A stretch of 7,028 bases of DNA from Candidatus Rokuibacteriota bacterium (GCA_016201575.1 JACQCN010000081.1:1-7028); one strand, 5' to 3'. Shown: positions 1 to 6,750, counted from the stretch's first letter. A program made the numbers and translations. Notes: a model not told the origin generated them from the sequence alone.

Positions 1-1262
1 ATCGCCGCGGGCCTGTCCGGCACCGCGGGCGCGGCCGGCGCGGCGGCCGGCTTGGCGGCGGGCGGCCCTCCCGGGGCCGCGCCCGCCGGCGGCTTCGGCG
101 TGACCGGCTGGACGCGGAGGCCCTCGGACACCGTCTGCCCCACGCCGAGCGCGATCATCTCGTCGCCGGCGAGCCCCGCTGTCACCTGCACCTCGGTGCC
201 ATTGTCGGTGCCGAGCGTGACGGGCTGGAGGTGGATCCGCTTGTCGGCGGTGACGAGCGGGACGAAGACCTTCTCGTTCTGGAAAACCAGCGCCTCGTCC
301 GGCACGATCGGGTAGGCCTTCGGCTGCTTGCGCTTGAGCCGGACCTGGGCGTACATGCCGGGCATCAGCGTCTGGCGGTCGTTGGGAAGGTCGATCTCGG
401 TCAGCATCGTGCGGGTGCCGGCGTCCAGCGCCCGCGAGAAGCGCGAGACGCGCCCGGCGAAGACCCGGCCCGGGAACTCGTCGAACGTGATCTGGGCGGG
501 GTCGCCGACCTGCACGAACGACGCGTCCGACTGCGGCACGTACACGTAGACGCGGAGGCGGTCGACCTTCGCCACCACCAGGACCGGGACGGACGTGGAG
601 GCCGTGCTGGTCGTCGCCGCCGGCACCAGCACGCCGGGATCGTAGTTCCGCGCCACCACCACCCCCGAGAACGGCGCCCGGAGCTGCTCGTAGTCGACGA
701 GGATCTTCAGCCGCTGGAGGTTGGACTGGGCGATCAGGAAGTCCGCCCGCGAGCGATCGGCCGCCTGCTGGGCGATCGTGTGGTCGCGGACGAGGTCCTG
801 GTTGCGGTCGTTGGTGATCTTGGCGATGTCGTAGTTTTCCCTGGCCGTCCGGTGCTCCTGCTCGGTCTCCGGGTTCTCGAGCAGGGCGAGGAGCTGGCCC
901 TGCTCCACGCGGTCGCCCTTGTCGACGTTGAGCTTCTTCAGGTAGCCCGAGACCTTGGCGTAGATGGGCGACTCGAGGTAGGCGCGGAGGTCGCCCGGCA
1001 GCAGCACCTCCAGCGACTCGCCCGACATCCTGGGCCGGGTCACGCGCACCGGGAAGCCGGCGCTGGCCTCCTTGGCCATGGCCACCTCCTGCGCCTGGAG
1101 CCGCGCGTCCCGCGCGGTCATCACCGAGTACAGCGCGACGCCGACGCCGGCGGTCAGGAGCAGCAGGAGCAGGTAGAAGACGATGCCCGGTCGCGCCGGC
1201 CGCTCGCGGCCGGCGGGCGCCGGACTCTCGGGCTGGATCGACTCGTGTTCCCCTTCACTCAC
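1..1262 (-). CDS. RND efflux periplasmic adaptor (membrane fusion protein), C-terminus cut by window edge
   Basis: It is expected to bridge the RND permease encoded just upstream and an outer-membrane channel. Translating the minus strand gives 420 residues before the edge. A short polar cytoplasmic tail is followed by one membrane anchor at about 26-48 (GIVFYLLLLLL), with no lipobox cysteine, so it is anchored rather than lipidated. The first half of the lipoyl domain is at about 98-129 (AKVSGYLKKLNVDKGDRV), a short alpha-hairpin at about 130-190, the second lipoyl half at 194-213 (LRAPFSGVVVARNYDPG), a beta-barrel at about 225-310 and a membrane-proximal domain to about 388. A Pro/Ala/Gly-rich tail fills 389-420 and continues off the window. 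The GTG at 1260-1262 is the only possible start before the anchor: an in-frame TGA lies at 1281-1283, and no other start codon falls between them. A G-rich stretch (1270-1274) seven bases upstream can act as a weak RBS. The family is certain; the substrate is unknown. Confidence 0.95.
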   Translation of the reverse strand, partial: MSEGEHESIQPESPAPAGRERPARPGIVFYLLLLLLTAGVGVALYSVMTARDARLQAQEVAMAKEASAGFPVRVTRPRMSGESLEVLLPGDLRAYLESPIYAKVSGYLKKLNVDKGDRVEQGQLLALLENPETEQEHRTARENYDIAKITNDRNQDLVRDHTIAQQAADRSRADFLIAQSNLQRLKILVDYEQLRAPFSGVVVARNYDPGVLVPAATTSTASTSVPVLVVAKVDRLRVYVYVPQSDASFVQVGDPAQITFDEFPGRVFAGRVSRFSRALDAGTRTMLTEIDLPNDRQTLMPGMYAQVRLKRKQPKAYPIVPDEALVFQNEKVFVPLVTADKRIHLQPVTLGTDNGTEVQVTAGLAGDEMIALGVGQTVSEGLRVQPVTPKPPAGAAPGGPPAAKPAAAPAAPAVPDRPAA

Positions 1263-1402
1263 CGGGCTACCCCCGTCTCGTCAATGTGCACGGCTGTTCG
1301 AGCGCCGGCGGTGCCGGCGCCATCCCCGGGGGGAGGTTCGGAAGCGGGGCAGAGCCCCCCTTCGAGGAAGCGCGTCCCCCGTGGGATGCTCGAAGGCGCT
1401 CA
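1263..1402 (-). other. Permease-adaptor intercistronic gap with a 40-codon ORF
   Basis: This 140-nt gap is long for genes whose products act in one complex. A 40-codon ORF (1281-1403, minus) begins with an ATG that overlaps the permease stop as TGATG, and ends 18 nt before the adaptor GTG, in the adaptor's own frame. Its start (MSAFEH) loosely resembles the adaptor start (MSEGEH); the rest is Arg/Pro-rich and matches nothing I know. It may be a coupling ORF, a remnant of an older adaptor start, or chance. The gap also contains the hairpin listed separately, and an 8-bp inverted repeat, CCTTCGAG (1359-1366) against CTCGAAGG (1389-1396). Confidence 0.5.
1337..1366 (-). other. Strong intercistronic hairpin
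   Basis: Bases 1341-1350 pair with 1354-1363 around a 3-nt loop: five G-C-rich pairs (GGGGC against GCCCC), one C/C mismatch, then four more pairs. The stem can be extended to about 1338/1365 with one bulged base. No T-run follows on the transcribed (minus) strand, so it is not a classical intrinsic terminator. A hairpin between permease and adaptor could lower downstream expression, protect the upstream mRNA from 3' decay, or be a dispersed extragenic repeat. Only the pairing is seen; the role is inferred. Confidence 0.55.
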
Positions 1403-4400
1403 TCAGAGTGTGTCCGGCTCCAGCCGCTCGCCGAGCTCGCGCGCGAAGCGGGCGTCCAGCTCGTGGGACACCGGCGGCTGGCGGCGCAGCAGCGAGTAGG
1501 CGATCGGGACGATGAAGAGCGTGGTCACGGTAGCGGCCAGGAGGCCGCCGATGACGGCGCGGCCGAGGGGCGCGTTCTGCTCGCCGCCCTCGCCGAGGCC
1601 GAGTGCCATCGGCAGCATGCCGATGATCATGGCGAGCGCGGTCATGACGACCGGCCGGAAGCGGACCCGGCCCGCCTCCAGCGCCGCCTGGAAGGCGTTC
1701 AGGCCCTCCCGGCGCATGTCGTTGGCGAAGTTCACGATCAGGATGCTGTTGGCGACGGCCACGCCCACCGCCATGATCGAGCCCATCAGCGACGAGACGT
1801 TCAGCGTGGACCCGGTGACCACCAGCATCCAGAGGATCCCCGCCAGCGCGCCCGGCAGCGCCATGATGATGATGAGCGGGTCGAGCCAGGACTGGAAGTT
1901 CACCACGATCAGCAGGTAGACGAGGGCGATGGCCAGGATCAGGCCGAAGCCCATCCCCTGGAAGGACGTCTTCATGGCCTCGCTCTGGCCGCGGACGCGG
2001 ATGGCCACGCCGGGCGGCATCTTGCCGAGCGTAGCGATCTTCTTCTCGATGTCGGCCGACACGCCGCCGAGGCCCCGGCCGTCGACGTTGGCCAGCACGT
2101 CGATGACGCGCTGGACGGTGTAGTGGCTGATCACCGCCGGGCGGACGGTGCGGCCCACGTCGGCGACGTCGCCGAGCCGCGAGGCCACGACCGGCGCCGG
2201 GCGGCCCGTCACGATGTTGGACCTGGCGGGCAGCCCGGTGCGGATGCTGCCGCCCGCCTGGGGCGTGAGCGGGCTCTGCAGGAGGGTCTGCACGTCGTAG
2301 ATCTTCTCCTGCGGCGTCTGGACGACCACGAAGTAGTTGACGAGGTTCTTCGGGTTGAGCCAGAAGTTCGGCGCGAACAGCGCGCTGGAGGCCAACGAGG
2401 TGAGCATGCTGGTGGCCACGTCCTTCTGACTCAGGCCCATCGTGGCCGCCTTCAGCCGGTCCATCTCGACCTTCAACGTCGGGTAGTCCATCACCTGCCC
2501 GATGTGCACGTCGGCCGTGCCCGGCACGCTCCGCACCATCGACTCGATCTTGAGGGCGATCGGGAAGGTCTGGTTGAAGTTGTTGCCCTCGACCTGGATA
2601 TCGAGGGGCGCGGCCAGGCCGAAGTTCAGCACCTGGCTGATGATGTCGGCGGCCTGGAAGTAGAACTGGTTGCCGGGATGCTGCCCGGGCAGCACCCGGC
2701 GCAGCTCGCGGATGTAGTCCAAGGTGGGCGCGTGCTCGGGGTGGAGCGCGATCAGCACGTCGGCGTCCTGGGGGCCGATGTTGTCGGACTGGACGAAGGC
2801 GAGGTTGAAGAAGATCGGGAGCCCGATGTTCGTGCTGACGGAGTCCAGGTCGCGCGGGGGGATCACCTCGCGGATCGTCTCCTCGACGGCGGCCACCCGG
2901 CGCTCGGTCTCCTCCAGCCGCGTGCCCGCCGGCGCGCGCACGTGGAGCCGGATCAGCCCGGCGTCCACGGTCGGGAAGAAGTCCTCGCCCACGTACCTCA
3001 CGAGCAGCATCGAGAGCCCGATGATCGTCGCCGCGCAGAGGAGCACGAACGCGCGCCGGGCCATGACCAGCCGGAGCATCCAGAAGTAGACGTCCCGCGC
3101 GGCGTCGATGGCCTGCTCCCGCCGGCGGTTGAAGCGCGCCAGCGGGCCGAGGCGGGCGGCGGGCTCGCCCGGGCCATGGTGCCGTTCGCCGCCGAGGATC
3201 GCCCGCGACATCATTGGCACCAGCGTCCGCGAGAGGAAGTACGAGGCCAGCATGGAGAAGACGACGGCATAGGCCAGCGGGGTGAACAGGTACCTGGCGG
3301 CGCCGGTGAGGAACAGCACCGGGAAGAACACGATGCAGATCGAGAGCGTGGAGACGATGGCGGGGACGGCGATCTGGGAGGCGCTGTCCAGCACCGCCAC
3401 CGTGAGCGGCTTGCCGAGGCGGCGGTTGCGGTGGATGTTCTCCACCTCGACCGTGGCGTCGTCGACGAGCATGCCGACGGCGAGCGCGAAGCCGCCGAGG
3501 GTCATGATGTTGATGCTCTGCCCGGTCAGGAAGAGCCCGACCACCCCGACCATGATCGAGAGCGGGATCGAGATCGCGACGACGAACGTGCTCCGCCAGC
3601 TCCCGAGGAACACCAGGATCATCAGCGAGACGAGGATGGTGGCGATGACGGCCTCGCGGGCGACGCTCAGGATCGCGGCCCGCACGAACACCGACTGGTC
3701 GAAGCCGACCTTGAGCTGGAGCCCCGGCGCCTGCGCCATGATGCCGGGCAGCTTGTCGCGGACGGCCTGCACCACCTTGATCGTCGAGGCCGCCGGGTGC
3801 TTCAGCATCACGAGGAACGTGGACCGCTGGCCGTTGACCCGGACGATGTTGGTCTGGGGCGCGAAGCCGAAGTGGACACTGGCCACGTCGCCGATCCGGA
3901 CCGGGGCGCCGTTGACGACCTTGATGGGGAGCTTGTTGAACTCCTCGGTCGAGTCCGGGCTGGAGTTGAGCCGGACGTCGTACTCCCGGTTGCCCATCTT
4001 GGCGGGACCGCCGGGCAGGATCAGGTTCGAGCTCAGGAGGGCGTTGACGACGTCGTTCGGGGAGGCGTTGTAGCCGGCGAGCTTCCGGGGATCGATGTCG
4101 ACCGCGACCTGGGGGTTCTTGCCGCCGTAGGGGCCCGGGATCGACAGGCCCGGGATCGTGAACATCCGGGGCCGGATGAAGTTGAGGCCGTAGTCGAACA
4201 GCTGCTGCTCGGACCAGCCGTCCCCGCCCATCGCCACCTGCGCCACCGGGACGTTGGACGCGTTGAACTGGACGATGACGGGGGGCTGCATGCCCGGCGG
4301 CACGATGCGCAGGATGGTCTGGGAGATCGCGTTGATCTGGGCGATGCCGCCGGCGATGGTCGCCTCGGGCTGGAAGAAGACCTTGATCATGCCGATGCCC

Positions 4401-4660
4401 GCGATCGACGTGGACTCGATGCGCTCGATCGCGTTGACGGTCGTCGAGTACCCGCGCTCGTTGACGATGACGACGCGCTTTTCCATCTCCTCGGCGGAGA
4501 GGCCGGGGTACTGGAAGAGGGCGATGACGACCGGGATGTCGATGGCGGGGAAGATGTCGACGGTCATCCGGGTGAAGGTGAGGGCGCCCATCACCACGAT
4601 CACGACGCAGAGCACCACCACCGTGTACGGGCGGCGGAGGGCGAGCCTGACGATCCACAT
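1403..4660 (-). CDS. RND efflux permease, AcrB/HAE1-like superfamily
   Basis: An inner-membrane drug/proton antiporter subunit of 1085 aa, close to the usual 1020-1080. TM1 is at about 10-30, then a porter half, TM2-TM6 at about 334-483 (with FLGSWRS before TM3), TM7 at about 537-555, the second porter half, and TM8-TM12 at about 902-1058. The TM4 motif GMLVDDATVEVEN carries D400-D401, equivalent to the AcrB proton-relay pair D407/D408. In TM11, RFRPVVMT supplies R1000 and T1007 (AcrB R971, T978). TM10 reads VGVAVANSILIVNF, so the position of AcrB K940 is A970: the relay lysine is absent. The ATG at 4660 has GAGGGG (4669-4674) eight bases upstream, and translation from it begins with the family's normal N-terminus. 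The permease precedes the adaptor, the reverse of the usual acrAB order. CusA-type metal export is not indicated; the substrate cannot be read from sequence. Confidence 0.97.
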   Translation of the reverse strand: MWIVRLALRRPYTVVVLCVVIVVMGALTFTRMTVDIFPAIDIPVVIALFQYPGLSAEEMEKRVVIVNERGYSTTVNAIERIESTSIAGIGMIKVFFQPEATIAGGIAQINAISQTILRIVPPGMQPPVIVQFNASNVPVAQVAMGGDGWSEQQLFDYGLNFIRPRMFTIPGLSIPGPYGGKNPQVAVDIDPRKLAGYNASPNDVVNALLSSNLILPGGPAKMGNREYDVRLNSSPDSTEEFNKLPIKVVNGAPVRIGDVASVHFGFAPQTNIVRVNGQRSTFLVMLKHPAASTIKVVQAVRDKLPGIMAQAPGLQLKVGFDQSVFVRAAILSVAREAVIATILVSLMILVFLGSWRSTFVVAISIPLSIMVGVVGLFLTGQSINIMTLGGFALAVGMLVDDATVEVENIHRNRRLGKPLTVAVLDSASQIAVPAIVSTLSICIVFFPVLFLTGAARYLFTPLAYAVVFSMLASYFLSRTLVPMMSRAILGGERHHGPGEPAARLGPLARFNRRREQAIDAARDVYFWMLRLVMARRAFVLLCAATIIGLSMLLVRYVGEDFFPTVDAGLIRLHVRAPAGTRLEETERRVAAVEETIREVIPPRDLDSVSTNIGLPIFFNLAFVQSDNIGPQDADVLIALHPEHAPTLDYIRELRRVLPGQHPGNQFYFQAADIISQVLNFGLAAPLDIQVEGNNFNQTFPIALKIESMVRSVPGTADVHIGQVMDYPTLKVEMDRLKAATMGLSQKDVATSMLTSLASSALFAPNFWLNPKNLVNYFVVVQTPQEKIYDVQTLLQSPLTPQAGGSIRTGLPARSNIVTGRPAPVVASRLGDVADVGRTVRPAVISHYTVQRVIDVLANVDGRGLGGVSADIEKKIATLGKMPPGVAIRVRGQSEAMKTSFQGMGFGLILAIALVYLLIVVNFQSWLDPLIIIMALPGALAGILWMLVVTGSTLNVSSLMGSIMAVGVAVANSILIVNFANDMRREGLNAFQAALEAGRVRFRPVVMTALAMIIGMLPMALGLGEGGEQNAPLGRAVIGGLLAATVTTLFIVPIAYSLLRRQPPVSHELDARFARELGERLEPDTL

Positions 4661-4668
4661 TAAGCAGA

Positions 4669-4674
4669 CCCCTC
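4669..4674 (-). promoter_or_regulatory. Ribosome binding site of the RND permease
   Basis: GAGGGG on the minus strand lies eight bases before the ATG at 4660. It is the clearest Shine-Dalgarno sequence in the window and supports that start over longer readings. Confidence 0.75.
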
Positions 4675-4843
4675 ACGGTCCGGAAGCCGGTTACGCTGCT
4701 CTTTGAACGGGTCGGCGGGCGAAGTCGTCGCGGCCCGAGTGGCGGAGGTTGGGTAGCTCACGCGCGATGCTGACGCCGTTCTTTCCTCGTTCGCTCCATG
4801 CCTGGCCCGGGTTCGAGTGGCGAATCGCGCGGCTAATTGCAGG

Positions 4844-4872
4844 AAAATCTCACGACACGCGGCCCCTGTCAA
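4844..4872 (-). promoter_or_regulatory. Sigma70-like promoter for the RND operon
   Basis: On the minus strand a perfect TTGACA (4872-4867) is followed by a 17-bp spacer and GATTTT (4849-4844). The -10 keeps the important A2 and T6 but matches only three of six consensus bases. It sits in the most AT-rich part of the divergent region and points into the permease gene. Transcription would begin near 4837, leaving a leader of roughly 175 nt. The alignment is read directly; activity is inferred. Confidence 0.5.
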
Positions 4873-5004
4873 CCTCCCGGCCCGGCGCCCGTGACCCGCC
4901 CAGGCGTCCCGGTCCGCGCCGGCCCGTCTCCCAGGCTCCGCGCCAGGCGTCCGCGCGCCGGTGCTCGTTGCAAAGCGGTGGGGGGTGGCCTACCATCTGC
5001 CCGT

Positions 5005-5970
5005 ATGTTCGGCTTGGCGCTGCCCGGACGCGGTCCTCTGGCGAAACCCGACATCCTCCTGAAGCTCGCGGAGCGCGCCGACGCGCTCCGGCTCGACTCC
5101 CTCTTCGTCACCGACCACGTCGTCCTCCCGGCGTCCGCCGCCCGGTCGACGTACCCGTACGCCCTGTCGGGGCAGCTCCCGGGCGGCGCGGACCAGGACT
5201 ACCTCGAGCCCCTGGCCCTGATGAGCCATCTCGCGCGCGCCACGAAGCGCGTCCGCCTCGGCACGAGCGTCCTCGTGATCCCGTACCGCAATCCCGTCGT
5301 CGCCGCCAAGATGCTGGCCACGATCGACGTGCTGTCGGGCGGCCGCGTCATCCTGGGCGCCGGCGTCGGCTGGCTGCAGGAGGAGTTCGAGGCGCTGGCG
5401 GCGCCGCCGTTCGCCGAGCGCGGCCGGGTCACCGACGAGTACATCCGGGTCATGCGGGCGTGCTGGACCACGTCCCCCGCCAGCTTCGAGGGCCGCTACT
5501 ACTCGCTGCGGGAGGTCTACGCGCTGCCTCGCCCCCGGCAGCCGGGCGGCATCCCGGTGTGGATCGGCGGGCACACCGACGCCGCCCTGCGGCGGGCGGG
5601 CGAGCTGGGCGACGCGTGGCACCCGATCGGCCTCCGGCCGCCGGCCCGGCTCGAGCCGCCGGAGTACGCCGCCAAGGTCAAGCAGCTCCACGCCTGCGCC
5701 CGCGCGGCCGGTCGCGATCCCGCCGCGATCGCGCTGACGTTCCGCGCCCCCCTGCAGGTGCTTCCGAGCCGGACCAAGGCGCCCGGCGGCGACCGGCCGC
5801 TCTTCCAGGGCACCGCCGCCCAGGTCATCGACGACCTCCGGCAGTACCAGGCGCTCGGCGTCTCGCACTTCGTCTTCGACGCGGTCGCGCAGGACCTGAA
5901 GGGAGTGCTGACGATCGTGGAGCGCTTCGCCGCCGACGTCCGCCCGAAGCTCCGGCGTGCGACCCGATGA
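5005..5970 (+). CDS. LLM-class F420-dependent oxidoreductase (TIGR03619 / Rv2161c-like)
   Basis: A 321-aa luciferase-like (TIM-barrel) enzyme expected to use reduced F420 for hydride transfer to an unknown substrate in the cytoplasm. The first strand MFGLALPGRG is followed by SLFVTDHVV (D37-H38), LGTSVLVIPYRNP (about 85-97), the hallmark LDVLSGGR-like segment (about 107-114), GVGWLQEEFEAL (120-131), the ERGRVTDEYI helix (138-147) and VWIGGHTDAALRRAGELGD (185-203). These match the TIGR03619 pattern closely. I start it at the ATG at 5005 because strand 1 of the barrel begins immediately there. The open frame extends back to 4837, but those 56 residues are Arg/Pro-rich and unlike the family. An in-frame GTG at 4978 is the only reasonable alternative. 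The RBS is weak (GGGGGGTGG, ending about 16 bases upstream). It lies 336 bp before two other F420-related genes. F420 rather than FMN use is inferred from subfamily and neighbours. Confidence 0.92.
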   Translation: MFGLALPGRGPLAKPDILLKLAERADALRLDSLFVTDHVVLPASAARSTYPYALSGQLPGGADQDYLEPLALMSHLARATKRVRLGTSVLVIPYRNPVVAAKMLATIDVLSGGRVILGAGVGWLQEEFEALAAPPFAERGRVTDEYIRVMRACWTTSPASFEGRYYSLREVYALPRPRQPGGIPVWIGGHTDAALRRAGELGDAWHPIGLRPPARLEPPEYAAKVKQLHACARAAGRDPAAIALTFRAPLQVLPSRTKAPGGDRPLFQGTAAQVIDDLRQYQALGVSHFVFDAVAQDLKGVLTIVERFAADVRPKLRRATR

Positions 5971-5971
5971 T

Positions 5972-6009
5972 GCGGAGCGAAGCGGAGCGCTCCGTCTGGC
6001 AAGCTCCGC
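5972..6009 (+). terminator. Inverted-repeat cluster just after the oxidoreductase stop
   Basis: Two copies of GCGGAGC (5972-5978, 5982-5988) face GCTCCGT (5989-5995) and GCTCCGC (6003-6009), allowing alternative stems. One is 5973-5979 with 5988-5994 around an 8-nt loop; another is 5972-5978 with 6003-6009. The 12-bp sequence at 5983-5994 is a perfect palindrome. It begins two bases after the TGA, where a 3'-end hairpin would be expected, but has no T-run. It may be a terminator, an mRNA-stabilising structure, or part of the repeat region that follows. Confidence 0.4.
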
Positions 6010-6039
6010 GGCATGGCCGTGCGAGCTGCAGCCCCGCAA

Positions 6040-6225
6040 TTCGAGCCGAGCGGCGTCGGCGAGTCCCTGGCGAGCCCGCCGCGAGGCGAGGCCCGAGTTG
6101 GTTCGAGCCGAGTGGCGTCGGCGAGTCCCCCGTGAGCCCGTCACGAGGCGAGGCCCGAGGCAGTTCGAGCCGAGTGGCGCCGGCGAGTCCTTAGTGAGCC
6201 CGCCACGAGGCGAGGCCCGAGTGGA
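6040..6225 (+). repeat. Three tandem copies of a 62-bp unit, each able to form a tandem-G.A hairpin
   Basis: Copies start at 6040, 6102 and 6164, all exactly 62 bp and about 85% identical. Differences cluster at unit positions 28-32 and 59-62. CGAG occurs at unit positions 3-6, 8-11, 21-24, 43-46, 48-51 and 55-58, and at 32-35 as CGAG or TGAG. Folding the plus strand pairs 3-6 with 48-51, 8-11 with 43-46, and 21-24 with 32-35, each giving two Watson-Crick (or G-U) pairs flanking tandem G.A mismatches. Positions 11-16 pair with 38-43 as an uninterrupted 6-bp stem. Pair 12/42 is C-G in copy 1 and T-A in copies 2 and 3; pair 14/40 is G-C or G-U. The 62-bp period is not a multiple of three, so the array is not repeated coding sequence. 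I do not recognise the family. Confidence 0.85.
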
Positions 6226-6231
6226 TCGAGG

Positions 6232-6253
6232 CGAGCCGGTAATCCGGAACGAG
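6232..6253 (+). repeat. Fourth, short hairpin of the same CGAG design
   Basis: CGAG at 6232-6235 faces CGAG at 6250-6253 (tandem G.A flanked by C-G and G-C), stacked on CCGG (6236-6239) pairing with CCGG (6244-6247) around a TAAT loop, with AA bulged at 6248-6249. It follows the 62-bp copies directly and looks like a degenerate or terminal member of the array. About 50 bp of plain intergenic sequence separates it from the next gene. Confidence 0.45.
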
Positions 6254-6306
6254 CGAAGCGGCGTCGCTGGTGATGAGGCGGTGGGGAAAATCTCCCAGAC
6301 CGGCCC

Positions 6307-6750
6307 ATGACGCCTGCCAACGCTCTTACCGCCGACGCCTCGGCCTTCGTCGCCGAAGGCCGGGTCGCGCGGCTCGGCACCGCCGACGCGCGCGGCCGGC
6401 CCCTGGTCGTCCCCGTCTGCTACGCCTTCGACGGCCGGCGCTGGTACTCCGCCATCGACGGCAAGCCCAAGCGCGCGACCGGCCGGCCCCTCGAGCGCGT
6501 CCGGAACATCGAGGCGAACCCGCGGGTGTCGGTCCTGATCGACCGCTACGACGAGGACTGGCGGCGGCTCCGCTACGTGATCATCCAGGGCCAGGCGGAG
6601 CTGCTCGCGGACGGCGAGGAGTACGCCTACGCGCTCGGGCTCCTCACCGCCAAGTACCCGCAGTACGCGCAGGTCCCGGTGGGCCGCGCCGGCGACCTCG
6701 TGATCCGCGTGACGCCGGAGTCGTTCCGGCAGTGGATCTGGGCGGCGTGA
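6307..6750 (+). CDS. PPOX-class F420-dependent oxidoreductase (TIGR03668-like)
   Basis: A 147-aa split-barrel flavin/deazaflavin-binding protein of the pyridoxamine 5'-phosphate oxidase fold, full length for the family. Key segments in order: GRVARLGTADARGRPLVVPV (about 18-37), CYAFDGRRWYSAIDGKPKR (38-56) with the KPK that typically contacts the F420 phosphate, the RVRNIEANPRVSVLIDRYDEDW block (about 64-85), the central YVIIQGQAEL strand, and the C-terminal VIRVTPESFRQWIW. The pattern matches TIGR03668 (Rv0121-like) proteins. The ATG at 6307 gives the normal N-terminus; no good Shine-Dalgarno is visible before it. Its TGA overlaps the GTG of cofG, so the two are very likely co-transcribed and translationally coupled. 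The physiological substrate is unknown. Confidence 0.9.
   Translation: MTPANALTADASAFVAEGRVARLGTADARGRPLVVPVCYAFDGRRWYSAIDGKPKRATGRPLERVRNIEANPRVSVLIDRYDEDWRRLRYVIIQGQAELLADGEEYAYALGLLTAKYPQYAQVPVGRAGDLVIRVTPESFRQWIWAA

Larger units (their letters stand above)
4661..5004. other. Divergent intergenic region between the RND operon and the F420 locus
   Basis: These 344 bp separate two divergently transcribed groups. The stretch is somewhat less GC-rich around 4830-4855, where a minus-strand promoter is placed. I see no convincing plus-strand promoter hexamer pair for the oxidoreductase and no regulator gene. A 70-codon minus-strand ORF (4660-4872) ends in TAA overlapping the permease ATG (TAATG), but its TTG start lies within the predicted -35 box and its composition looks random. 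Words such as GCCCGAGTGG (4733-4742) and TTCGAGTGGCG (about 4810-4821) echo the repeat array at 6040-6225. Confidence 0.6.

Noticed and set aside
1..1262. Lipoprotein-type adaptor
   Set aside because: There is no cysteine after the hydrophobic segment; it is a simple membrane anchor.
231..1499. Plus-strand ORF of 422 codons over the adaptor gene
   Set aside because: It is antisense to a clear membrane-fusion protein, spans the adaptor-permease junction and has low-complexity composition.
1286..4663. A plus-strand ORF of about 1125 codons opposite the permease, and an alternate-frame minus-strand ORF of similar length (1281-4676)
   Set aside because: Their Arg/His/Asp- or Arg/Pro-rich products have no domain pattern. 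They stay open because G/C-rich third positions of the real gene remove stops in the other frames. The 1085-aa frame has every RND permease hallmark.
4739..4826. tRNA-like words (GGTAGCTCA near 4752 and GGTTCGAGT near 4809)
   Set aside because: The T-stem does not pair and no acceptor stem or anticodon arm can be drawn.
4660..4872. 70-codon minus-strand ORF ending in TAATG over the permease start
   Set aside because: It has no recognisable motif, its TTG start overlaps the predicted -35 box, and it has no ribosome binding site. It is kept only as a remark on the leader.
4837..5004. N-terminal extension of the LLM oxidoreductase by 56 residues
   Set aside because: The extension is Pro/Arg-rich and unlike the family, whose first beta-strand begins right at the ATG at 5005.
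4749..6194. Plus-strand 481-codon ORF and minus-strand 384-codon ORF (4990-6144) over the LLM oxidoreductase
   Set aside because: Both are alternate-frame shadows of the LLM enzyme frame and run into the non-coding repeat array.
6040..6225. CRISPR array
   Set aside because: The 62-bp units abut with no unique spacers; the short variable blocks are only 4-5 bp.
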